Of a DNA stretch of 64,000 nt, positions 41,623 through 50,602 are shown in pieces. The notes below the pieces were generated by a model that had not been told where the DNA came from, did not search any database, and saw only the letters and a program-made list of their open reading frames with translations. The stretch is from the NCBI GenBank assembly GCA_041392765.1, contig JAWKLL010000002.1, positions 164,481 to 228,480 on the forward strand, read 5' to 3'. Every line of letters begins with the position of its first letter. The first letter of the stretch is position 1. This stretch comes from Lewinella sp041392765. Lineage in GTDB: Bacteria; Bacteroidota; Bacteroidia; Chitinophagales; Saprospiraceae. The position numbers and the translations under genes are program-made.

Positions 41623-41651
41623 TAAAAGTAGGTACTTTGTAAATGAATCAA
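41623..41651 (-). promoter_or_regulatory. Candidate gltB promoter
   Basis: On the minus strand TTG (41651-41649) and TACTTTTA (41630-41623) are separated by 18 bases, close to the Bacteroidota TTG / TAnnTTTG pattern. Transcription would start near 41615 and leave a leader of about 60 bases before the ATG at 41552. Confidence 0.55.
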
Positions 41652-42036
41652 GTACTACCGAGGAAAGAGGAAATTGTAGTTGTACAATGTTTAAAAGCAG
41701 TTTACAAGGTTGTGAAGATGCGTTTTTGTAAAAAGAGCCAATAGATAGAGTTGCTTTATTTTGAAATATTGTATTGATTTATTTGTTTTTTATGAATCAA
41801 TGATTTAAAAAAGTGAAAGCAATTGAAATAATATGAATAAAAGCATGGTATTGGATTTTTCTTGAAAAAGTAAGTGGACTATAAGATAAAAAGGGGGGTT
41901 TTCCAATGTATAAGCATTTATGCCGTTGATCTGCACAGGAAAGCACGATGAAGACACTTGCACTCCCCCAAAGCAAAAGCCCCGAAAGCGTACAACACTT
42001 CCGGGGCTTGATGCGATAGGTATATATTGAGAGAGA
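41652..42036. other. Intergenic region with terminator
   Basis: AT-rich gap of 385 bases between the transglycosylase and gltB, both on the minus strand. A hairpin AAGCCCCG.../CGGGGCTT (41977-42009) is too far downstream of nothing on the plus strand to be a plus-strand stop, and is best placed as a terminator of the gltB-upstream side or of readthrough. No gene is visible in the remainder. Confidence 0.4.
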
Positions 42037-43145
42037 TTAAGGTCTGATGACCGGGCGTGGTAGATATACCACTATGTTTGGTTGACAGCTAACTGCCGAT
42101 GAGTCAATCCATTCCAAGCCATGAGGTCTTCAGGGGTACATTGAAACAGGGTAGCCAATGTCTCTAAGTTGTCGCCAGGAACAGTGATGTATTGGCTTTG
42201 CTGTCGTTGGGTTGTAGCCGGAAGTGCCGCATTGGCAACAAATTGAGCTGCAAAATCGGTTGCTACACGGTCTGGTATCGTAATCAAATGCCCTTTGGTC
42301 GTTGCAGGAACTAAGCCTTGAATAAAAGAAGGGTTTAGGAATTGCAACGTTCGGTAGCTGAGTCCTAACTGACGAGCTATTGTATTCAAATGCAAAGATT
42401 TGCTAATGCGGAAAGTGCGGGTATTCATCAAATCGCGATCGAGATTATCGGGGACGAGGCCGTAGGCATCATAATACTGCACCAAATAAGCGGCGGCGAT
42501 GAATCGGGGAATGTACCGCTGGGATTCAGCTGGTAAAAACTCCCTGACTTTCCAATAATTGGAGCTATTGGCAGCCCGCATAGCTTGCCGTACCCGACCA
42601 GGACCACAATTATAAGCTGCTAGTACCAGCCCCCAGTCTCCGAATTGCTCGAAGAGAGAAGATAACATCCGTGCAGCGGCTTCTGAAGCTTTGTGGGGAT
42701 CGAGTCGTTCATCAACTTGGGCATTTACCGTCAATCCATACAAGCGAGCGGTTGCCGGAACAAATTGCCACAAACCAGCAGCTCCTACGGGAGATTGTGC
42801 ATTGGCCTTGAGCGACGACTCCACAATGGGGAGGTACTTCAATGACTCGGGTAGCCCGTGTAGGCGCAAGTAATGCTCGAAGATGGGGAAATACAGGTTA
42901 GATCTTCCTAAAATATCTTCGGAATCGCGGTAGCCTTCCACCATGAAACGGCGTATGGTACTCTTAACAGTAGCGGAAGTTTCGGCCCGAAAGGGAAGAT
43001 CGAGCCGTGCTATACGCTCGGTGACCACATCATCTGAGGGGTAGGGAAGCCCTCTATATAGGTCATTTTTTAAACTAGGGTTGGCATAAAGCCAATTTGC
43101 AGCTACAAATAGAATAGCGGCAAGACATGTGCATGGGAATTTCAT
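42037..43145 (-). CDS. Membrane-bound lytic transglycosylase, SLT plus LysM domains (MltD-like)
   Basis: Cleaves peptidoglycan glycan strands. MKFPCTCLAAILFVAANWLYA is the signal. The SLT domain (residues 75-220) has the catalytic Glu in YLPIVESSLKANAQSPVGAAG, followed by LWQFVPATARLYGL and LAAYNCGPGRVRQAM. Two LysM-type modules follow; the second starts YITVPGDNLETLATLFQC. As read the protein stops after LAVNQT at 42072, in mid-LysM. One extra A in the A run near 42076 lets the frame continue as IVVYLPRPVIRP to a stop at 42037-42039, completing the module, so I set the end there. Length about 370 residues. Confidence 0.92.
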
Positions 43146-43634
43146 TCAATAAAATTTCGTCAAACAAATACCGGCAGTTTTGAAAACAGCACAACCATTC
43201 CGTTGTGTGGGATAATTGTTTTCTAACTGGGGGAGCCGGTTCAACCAATGCGTCAACTTGAAGACAGCACGTTGCTAAAAGCAACACTGGTTGAGGAGTA
43301 ACGTTTTCAGATGGGATAGTGCCGAAAACGATAGTTGCTGGTGCAAAATTATGGAGTATAAAGGAGCAAAAGCAAGTTTTGCAGGGAGAGCAGCAGTTCC
43401 GCCCCTTCAATTGGCTATTTTTCAATCGGTTAGCAACAGGTGGTGGTGAAAATTTCTCCCTTTTTTCTCCCTGTTTTTTTGAATTAACCCACATTTAACA
43501 TAAAAAACGCGTTTTGATTGCAGAATAAAATAATGATCTTTGCTAAAGGTTGGTTCAAAACAGTGGCAATTGTTAAAGTTTTGTTAAAATTTCATCATTC
43601 CTACTTGTAACTCATCAAATCCCCCCTACAATCG
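43146..43634. other. Intergenic region, divergent promoters
   Basis: 489 bases between the divergent transglycosylase and moaD genes. An open frame on the minus strand is not credible (no conserved features, biased composition). AT-rich stretches near 43500-43620 probably hold the moaD promoter; TTG near 43590 with TACTTG near 43610 is a weak candidate. Nothing else supported. Confidence 0.35.
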
Positions 43635-43877
43635 ATGAAAGTACCGATTAAGGCTTTTGGTATAGCGAAAGAAATCATTGGAGGTTCGTCAATCGTCGTG
43701 GAAATACCAGCAGGTAGCCAAGTCACCGACTTACTACAACTGCTGAAGGAACAATATCCTGCTTTTAAGGAGTTGGCATCGTTGGCGATTGCTGTGAATG
43801 CGACTTATGCTGATCCCGAACAGGAAATCAGCACAGGAGATGAGGTAGTAATTATTCCTCCTGTTGCTGGTGGGTAA
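43635..43877 (+). CDS. moaD: Molybdopterin synthase sulfur carrier subunit MoaD
   Basis: 80-residue ubiquitin-like protein ending in the Gly-Gly (PPVAGG) that is adenylated and thiocarboxylated to supply sulfur for molybdopterin. MKVPIKAFGIAKEIIG and DEVVIIPPVAGG are typical of the MoaD branch rather than ThiS. The MoaE gene follows after 43 bases. Other moa genes are not in the window. Confidence 0.94.
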   Translation: MKVPIKAFGIAKEIIGGSSIVVEIPAGSQVTDLLQLLKEQYPAFKELASLAIAVNATYADPEQEISTGDEVVIIPPVAGG

Positions 43878-43920
43878 ACTGGCTACATTTGGCCTTTGAT
43901 AAGCACACACCCCATTTTTT

Positions 43921-44340
43921 ATGGTAAAAGACATTCAATTATTAACATCTCCCCTCTCGTTGGAGACGTGCCAAGCCCAAGCAGACGACCCTACGGCTGG
44001 AGGAACGGTATTATTTATAGGTACTGTGCGAAACCATACATCAGGTAAGACCGTTTTGCGTCTTCATTTTGAAGCTTACGAACCTATGGCCATCCAAGAG
44101 ATGGATAAAATTGCGGTTCAAGCCAGTGAGCAATGGCCACTTCATCGGGTAGCTATACACCATAGAACAGGTATGCTCCTGCCAGGAGATATAGCCGTGA
44201 TTATAGCCGTATCGGCAGCCCACAGGGCGGAGGCTTTCGCCGCTTGCCAATACGCCATTGACACCCTAAAGCAAACGGTTCCCATCTGGAAGAAAGAATT
44301 TTTTGAAGATGGGGAGGTATGGGTGGCTGCTCATCCTTGA
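43921..44340 (+). CDS. moaE: Molybdopterin synthase catalytic subunit MoaE
   Basis: 139 residues, forms the heterotetramer with MoaD that converts precursor Z (cPMP) to molybdopterin. Conserved parts: GGTVLFIGTVRNHTSGKTV, LHFEAYEPMA, HRTGMLLPGDIAVIIAVSAAHR, and the active-site Lys pair in VPIWKKEFFEDGEVWV. Complete, no signal peptide. The glycosyltransferase gene starts 10 bases downstream, so it may be cotranscribed with that gene although functionally unrelated. Confidence 0.97.
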   Translation: MVKDIQLLTSPLSLETCQAQADDPTAGGTVLFIGTVRNHTSGKTVLRLHFEAYEPMAIQEMDKIAVQASEQWPLHRVAIHHRTGMLLPGDIAVIIAVSAAHRAEAFAACQYAIDTLKQTVPIWKKEFFEDGEVWVAAHP

Positions 44341-44350
44341 TCTATGACGT

Positions 44351-45469
44351 ATGTTGGATATTGTTCTTTTGCTATTGCTTTTTTCAACTACCCTCATTCA
44401 ACTGTGGTACTGGGGCGTTCGTTTTGCCTTGTTGGCGCGCTACCAACTGCCATCAAAAAAAGAAAAAGAAGCCGAACCACTACCGCCTGTTTCCATTGTG
44501 ATAAGCGCAAGGAATGAAGCGCATAACTTGCGGCAAAATTTACCACTGTTTATTGCACAAGATTATCCTGTTTTTGAAATAATCGTAGTAAATGACCATT
44601 CTGAAGACGAAACTGAAAAAATTATTTTGGAGTTTCAAAAAACTTGTCCTACCTTGCACCTGCTTTCAAAGCCAGCGGGTATTCCTCCCGGCAAGAAAGC
44701 AGCTTTGAACTTAGGCATACAACACACGAGCTTTGATACACTTTTCTTTTCTGATGCTGATTGCCAACCTATAAGCAGGCAATGGTTGAGGAAAATGCAA
44801 TGGTCATTCCAGTACCCGTATAAAATAGTACTAGGATACGGCCCTTACCACAAACAGAGCGGATGGCTGAATCTTTTTATCCGCTTTGAGGCTTTCTACA
44901 CTGCCATACAATATTTTTCTTTTGCTTTAGCTGGTAAACCCTATATGGGCGTTGGCCGCAATCTTGCGTACCATAAAGAGATTTACCTTCAAGCTGAGGG
45001 CTTCAGCCGTCATGCGCATTTGTTGTCGGGAGATGATGATCTTCTCGTCAACCAAATGGCTACAGCTGATAATACAACGATCAATCTTTTTCCGGACACC
45101 CGGGTTTACTCGGATCCAAAAACCTCTTTGCGAGGCTACTACTACCAAAAAAGACGCCACCTGAGTACGGGCAGCCATTATCGGCAGTCGCATCAGTTTG
45201 CATTAGGAGCATTGGCTGCCAGCCACTTTGCTTTCTATGTGCTTACCGTTGCCCTGTGGATATTGCACCCACAATGGTGGTTATTTCTGACACTCAATTA
45301 TTTGGTGCGGATAGGTGTAGTACTCCAAACGGGTTACAGTGCCAGCAAACATCTGGGAGAGCACGATTTGCTCCCCTTTCTCCCCTTGCTGGATTTTCTC
45401 TATTTGGGTTATTACATCGTATTCGCACCGTCATTATTAACCGGTAGCCGAATACGACGATGGAAGTAG
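44351..45469 (+). CDS. Family 2 glycosyltransferase, membrane-bound
   Basis: 372 residues. An N-terminal membrane helix (IVLLLLLFSTTLIQLWYWG) is followed by a GT-A domain: PVSIVISARNEAHNLRQNL for nucleotide-sugar binding, FFSDADCQP as the DxD metal site, SGDDDLLVNQMA as the acceptor/catalytic Asp region, and QKRRH similar to the QxxRW motif. Two or three helices close the protein (LGALAASHFAFYVLTVALWI; HLGEHDLLPFLPLLDFL). Transfers sugars to a membrane acceptor, probably in cell-surface polysaccharide or glycolipid synthesis. Its last 10 bases overlap the start of the sigma-factor gene. Confidence 0.94.
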   Translation: MLDIVLLLLLFSTTLIQLWYWGVRFALLARYQLPSKKEKEAEPLPPVSIVISARNEAHNLRQNLPLFIAQDYPVFEIIVVNDHSEDETEKIILEFQKTCPTLHLLSKPAGIPPGKKAALNLGIQHTSFDTLFFSDADCQPISRQWLRKMQWSFQYPYKIVLGYGPYHKQSGWLNLFIRFEAFYTAIQYFSFALAGKPYMGVGRNLAYHKEIYLQAEGFSRHAHLLSGDDDLLVNQMATADNTTINLFPDTRVYSDPKTSLRGYYYQKRRHLSTGSHYRQSHQFALGALAASHFAFYVLTVALWILHPQWWLFLTLNYLVRIGVVLQTGYSASKHLGEHDLLPFLPLLDFLYLGYYIVFAPSLLTGSRIRRWK

Positions 45470-46110
45470 CCATTACTAATCCCAGACTGACACAAAAAGC
45501 ACTTGATGATTATCAACTTGTGCTACGCGCAAAAGACGGATGTCAACAATCATTCGCCCAACCCATGGAGCGCCATCAATCCAGCATCTACCACCAGATG
45601 TTGCGCATGACCAATGACCCTGAAGATGCACACGACCTAACAATGGAAGCTTTTGGTAAAGCTTTCACCCGTATGTCTTCCTATGTGCCTCACTATGCTT
45701 TCAGCACTTGGCTGTACAAGATAGCCATGAACAACGGTATCGATTTCGTACGCAAAAAGCGCATTCAGACTTTTTCCATCGACGAAACCATCGAAGCTGA
45801 TAGCATGCAAGACTATAGCACCACGCTACCAGCCGCTGGCCTGAATCCAGAAGAGGCGGTAATACGCGACCAGCGCATTGCCTTGATACGTCGTATGCTC
45901 GGTTGCCTGAATGATAAATACCGCACTATGATTGAACTGCGCTACTATCAGGAGCTGAGCTATGAAGAAATCTCCGAAACCTTGGAAATACCCCTTGGTA
46001 CCGTAAAAGCACAGCTCTTCCGCGCCAAAGAATTATTAGCAGAGATGCTTCAAAGCCCTGGCGCACATGCCTACATGGACTACCGTATGTCAGCTCAAGC
46101 GGTGGGGTAA
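45460..46110 (+). CDS. ECF-type RNA polymerase sigma factor
   Basis: 216 residues. Region 2: HQMLRMTNDPEDAHDLTMEAFGKAF and FSTWLYKIAMNNGIDFVRKKR. Region 4: RTMIELRYYQELSYEEISETLEIPLGTVKAQLFRAKELL. No region 3 or anti-sigma gene follows. The ATG at 45460 lies inside the glycosyltransferase gene (10-base overlap), indicating translational coupling. The start of RNA polymerase targeting genes cannot be deduced; a candidate target would be its own operon. Confidence 0.95.
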   Translation: MEVAITNPRLTQKALDDYQLVLRAKDGCQQSFAQPMERHQSSIYHQMLRMTNDPEDAHDLTMEAFGKAFTRMSSYVPHYAFSTWLYKIAMNNGIDFVRKKRIQTFSIDETIEADSMQDYSTTLPAAGLNPEEAVIRDQRIALIRRMLGCLNDKYRTMIELRYYQELSYEEISETLEIPLGTVKAQLFRAKELLAEMLQSPGAHAYMDYRMSAQAVG

Positions 46111-46182
46111 ATTACCTTACCGCCCAGGTTGTGTGTAGGGTGGCGTTCCTGCGCTATCTTGACGAACGTAAATTATCAACAA

Positions 46183-46206
46183 CCGCATCCTAGTCTTTGG
46201 ATGCGG
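46183..46206 (+). terminator. Terminator-like hairpin after the sigma-factor gene
   Basis: CCGCATCC (46183-46190) pairs with GGATGCGG (46199-46206) around an 8-base loop. No T tract follows, so it may be a weak terminator or another RNA structure. The gap 46111-46329 has no gene. Confidence 0.4.
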
Positions 46207-46329
46207 AGCATGAGTGTTTGAAACGCGTTGCTGGGCATAATAGAGGCTATGTCCAGTATCTCTAACAAGATGCCGAGTACAAGAAGGTGTTTTTCCAAAA
46301 AAGCCCCTATCTTGGCGGAAAAAAGCGGC

Positions 46330-49300
46330 ATGCAGCAGGCTGCAATGGATTATAACAACCTATTTGAGGCAGAATTGGATCGGCTCAATCCCGCACAACG
46401 GGAAGCTGTATTCCACACCGAGGGGCCTGTGTTAGTCATTGCCGGCCCTGGTACGGGCAAAACACACATTCTGGCTTCCCGTATTGGCCACATCTTACGC
46501 AGTACCGATACCGCCGCATCCAGCATTCTTTGCCTTACCTTCACAGATGCGGGGGTACGAGCTATGCGACAGCGGTTGCTGCAACTCATAGGCCCAGAAG
46601 CACACAAAGTACATATTTTTACTTTTCACTCGTTTTGCAGCCACGTTATTCAGGATAATTTGGCTTGGTTTGGGCATCACGGGCTGGAGGCGGTCACCGA
46701 TTTGGAGCAGATCGAAATCATCCGACAACTACTAGAAGAACTACCCGTCGATCATCCACTCCGCAGGGGAAAAATACACGCTTGGTTTTATGAGCAACAC
46801 CTCCGCGAACTATTTGCCCTGATGAAATCGGAAGGTTGGTCTCCTTCCCATATCGATGAAAATATTACGGACTACCTCAACGACCTTCCCAACCGAAAAG
46901 CCTATATCTACCAACGCAAACAAGGCCCCTACCGAGCTGGCGACCTCAAAGAGTCGCAACTACAAAAGGAAGCTTTGCGCATGGAACTGCTGCGGGCAGC
47001 GGCAGCCCTCTTTCCTCGCTATGAAGCCCTGATGACCGCCCGCAGGCGGTATGATTATGCAGACATGATTCAGTGGGTGCTACAGGCTTTCCAGAAAAAT
47101 GAAATGCTGCTGCGCAATTATCAGGAACAGTATCTCTACTTTTTAGTGGACGAATACCAAGATACAAATGGTGCCCAAAATGAACTCATTCAACGATTAG
47201 CCGCCTACTGGGATACGCCTAACCTCTTCATCGTAGGAGATGATGACCAATCCATTTTTGAATTTCAGGGGGCGCGATTGAAAAATTTGGTTGATTTTTA
47301 TGAGCAATATCAGCCTTATATCAAAGTGGTGCTTTTGCAGCAAAACTATCGTTCTACCCAAGCAGTATTGGATGCCGCAGGTGGACTGATTGCTAACAAC
47401 GAACAGCGTATTATCCATCAATTAGCCCACTTAGGTATTGCCAAACAATTACAAGCCGCCTTACCAGAACGCCTTACTTCCCGCGTACAGCCTATTATCA
47501 GAGAATACCCCAACCGCTTTCAGGAAGAGGTGGATGTGTTGCGCACCATCATTGACCAACATAGTGCTGGCATACCTTGGAACGAAATGGCCGTTATCTA
47601 CGCCCGACATTCACAGGTACAAAGCCTTCAGCAGATGTTGGACAAGCAAGGTATTCCCTATCAAACACGCCGCCGTACCCACCTGCTCGACACCTTGTTG
47701 ATACGCCAACTAAGAGAAATGTTGGTATATTTGGCAGAAGAACAACAACTTCCTTTCAGTGGTGATCATCGCCTTTTCAAACTGCTTCACTATGGCTGTT
47801 TTGGCTTGCCAGCTATTGATTTGGCACAATTAGCCGCAGCACGGGCAGCATTACCCTACGAACAACGCCCCCACTGGAGGGCTTTACTACTACAACCAGC
47901 ATGGTGGCCCGACCCTTTGCCGTCGCGGGATGATTTGCTGCGAATAGGCGAATGGTGGGAGTCTATGCACGGCCAAGTCGCCAACCTTGGACTGCCCCAA
48001 TTAGTAGAGCAAGTAATGAACGGCAGTGGGTTGCTGTCAAATGCACTACTGAGTGGCGACCGCCTCTGGAAAGTACAGGTGATGCGCAGTTTTATGGAAT
48101 TTATACGAAGCGAAGTCAATCGTCAACCCCAATTGTCATTGGCTCAACTCATCCGGTTGCTGGAACAAGTAGAACACAATCGGTTGATACTGCCCCTCCA
48201 AAAAGAAATAGAACTGGAGGATGGCGTACACCTGCTTACCGCCCACAGTGCCAAAGGATTGGAATTTCAAACGGTTTTCCTATTGGATGCTACGCAAGAT
48301 GCTTGGGAAGGAAAAAGCAGCCGAAACAACCGATTTTCCCTGCCCGACACCCTCACCCGCTCTGGGGATGCCGCTTCCGGAGGAGACGCAGCGCAGGCTT
48401 TTTACGTAGCTGTCACCCGTGCCAAAGAAAACTTGTTTATCACGCGTGCTACAAAAAATGCGCAAGACAAGGAACTCACGGCCTCGCGTTTTGTAGATGA
48501 GTTGGCTACTACCATGAATCTGCCAACCGAAGTTATGGTATTGCCTGTTGAGGAGTTGTTGGCGTATGAAATCAAGTTGTTGCAAACGACGAATCCTCCG
48601 CACTTACCAGCTTTGGAGCGGTCGGCGGTTGCTAAATTATTGGAAGGCTTTCAACTGAGCGTATCATCGTGGAAGCGTTATTTGGACTGTCCGCTCTCCT
48701 TTTTTACGAGGTGGTACTTCAGGCACCCAAATCCAACGCCCTGCGGCGAGTTTTGGCAATGCCATGCACCTAGCTCTTCAGCGGTATTTCAACGCGATGC
48801 TTTCGCACCCCGAGCGGCTTTTTCCTGCGGTGGGTACATTGGTTACTTTTTTGAGGAAGCGATGTTACAAGCCAGCCCTTATTTTACGCCTGCTTCCTAC
48901 CAAGAATACCTAGAAAAGGCCGCCGCAACCTCACCCAACTCCATCTTCACGCCAAGGATTCTTGGGTAACGAATTGCCGTACCGAAGTTTATCTTCAACA
49001 AGTAGCAATAGAAGGTGTGCCTGTAAAGGGGTGATTGATAGAATAGACATACTCAATGACCAACATGTACGCATTGTGGATTACAAAACAGGCAGCCACA
49101 ACCCTGATAAAATAAAATCCGCCCGCTCTACCGACCCTAAAGGAGGCAGTTATTGGCGGCAATTGATTTTTTACAAGCTCCTATGGGAAAATCGCCCTGC
49201 CGAGCTGCGAACCGTAAAAGAAACATTCATCCAGTACTTGGATATGAATGCAGAAGGAAATATCACTGCTGCCGAAGTACCCATCGAAGAAGGCCATACG

Positions 49301-49468
49301 CGGTTGGTGAAACAGTTGCTCAAAGACAGTTATGACCGCATCATGGCGCACGATTTTTACACAGGTTGTGGCGAGCCTTCCTGCGAATGGTGCCGATTTG
49401 CCAACGAAAACCTCTTACCTCCTACCTTTTCTCAGGAAGAAGTAGAGGCTTTGGATGACAACAGTTAG
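46330..49468 (+). CDS. UvrD/Rep-family helicase fused to a Cys-containing PD-(D/E)XK nuclease, frameshifted near the C-terminus
   Basis: About 1,045 residues. Helicase motifs in order: LNPAQREAV and AGPGTGKTH (Walker A), LCLTFTDAGVRAMRQRL, LVDEYQDTNGAQNELIQ (Walker B), QQNYRSTQAV, LLTAHSAKGLEFQTVFLLD and FYVAVTRAKENLF. The C-terminal nuclease has GVIDRIDI and VRIVDYKTG with a Cys cluster (YLDCPLSFF; YTGCGEPSCEWCRF), as in AddB-type Fe-S nucleases. Between 48715 and 48965 the frame changes at least four times; the frames that fit read NAMHLALQRYFNAMLSHPERLF and FEEAMLQASPYF. The start may be 46330 or 46345; a TTG at 46228 is less likely. Probable role: DNA end processing in recombination repair. 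Confidence 0.93.
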
Positions 49469-49497
49469 TGTATATCTAATCCCCCCTCAATCGCTTC

Positions 49498-50370
49498 CTA
49501 TTCGTTTGACAACACCTTGCGCAGCTCCCGGTCTAAATCCGAGTCTCTGGGGGCAATCCACAGTTCTATGCGGCGGTTTCTAGTTTTTCCTTCTTTGGTT
49601 TCATTGCTTTCTAAAGGCAGGAAGGCGCCTTTGCCAGCAGCCATAACGCGGTTAGCCCCCACATCGGCTGCTTCTGTAAGGAATTTCACCACCGTCACGG
49701 CTCTTAATACGCTATACTGCCAATTATCTAAGCCTGCCCGGCCAACGGGTTGGTTATCGGTATGCCCTACCACCTGCAATTGCATTTCAGGAAATTGTAG
49801 CACAATAGCACCTATTTGCATTAACAACTCCTCTCCTTTTTTGGTCAATGTACTGGTGCTGTTGGTCTTAAAAAGCAAGTCTTCTTGAAAAGAAAGCACC
49901 AATTGGCTGCCAACGTAACGGCTTTCCCATCCTGGCGCGAGACTATCCGCTACGTTTGATACTTGTTGGCCAAGGGTGGCTAATCTATCGCGACGAGCTT
50001 GTAGGAGTGCATTAGCAGCATCAATTTTAGCCTGCCGATTGGCAATTTCATCATCCTTCTGCCGAAGGCGAGACTGAAGACTTTGTTCTTTGGAGGAAGC
50101 GGCATTGCTGAGATTGTCTATTTCCTCTTGTAATAAATCCAGCCTGTTTTGCAATTTGTCCTGTGTTAGTAGCAGGGCATGATTGGCACCCCGCTCGAAG
50201 GTGAGTGCTTCCCGCAAGGTATCTTTTTGAATATTGAGCATCTGTAGTGCCGTCTTTAGGGAATCTTCGGCTATATGGAAGCCTGCTTCGGCAGCAACGA
50301 AGCGTTTTTTACTCACACAACCAACCAATAGCAAACAACAAACCGCGAGTATCGGAGCATTACGAATCAT
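49498..50370 (-). CDS. OmpA-family lipoprotein with coiled coil
   Basis: 290 residues. MIRNAPILAVCCLLLVGC is a lipoprotein signal. Residues 25-140 form a long coiled coil (LQNRLDLLQEEIDNLSNAA; LRQKDDEIANRQAKID), a spacer across the periplasm. The OmpA/MotB domain follows (GEELLMQIGAIVLQFPEMQL; GHTDNQPVGRAGLDNWQYS; NRRIELWIAP), which binds the diaminopimelate of peptidoglycan. It resembles Bacteroidota cell-wall anchor proteins such as those annotated in gliding or envelope stability; precise role open. Divergent from sucA. Confidence 0.93.
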   Translation of the reverse strand: MIRNAPILAVCCLLLVGCVSKKRFVAAEAGFHIAEDSLKTALQMLNIQKDTLREALTFERGANHALLLTQDKLQNRLDLLQEEIDNLSNAASSKEQSLQSRLRQKDDEIANRQAKIDAANALLQARRDRLATLGQQVSNVADSLAPGWESRYVGSQLVLSFQEDLLFKTNSTSTLTKKGEELLMQIGAIVLQFPEMQLQVVGHTDNQPVGRAGLDNWQYSVLRAVTVVKFLTEAADVGANRVMAAGKGAFLPLESNETKEGKTRNRRIELWIAPRDSDLDRELRKVLSNE

Positions 50371-50602
50371 AAGGATGAAAACTTTGGTTACGCAAAGGTG
50401 CTGTTTTTAGAACGGATGTCAAAAAAAGGAATGGGATGATTTTTTAGCATTTTACAATCAATTTTTAGGGTTGAATGTTGTACAGTTAGTGAAAAAAACC
50501 GCATCTTGCGAAAATTTTTTACGATAGTCGTCAACCTCTTTGTTTAAAAAGAATTTCAGACTATTTCCCGTTTTTCAACTCCAAAATTCCAGCAAGGAAA
50601 CA

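Noticed and set aside
46183..46206. Riboswitch upstream of the helicase
   Set aside because: Only one simple hairpin; no conserved aptamer-like structure.
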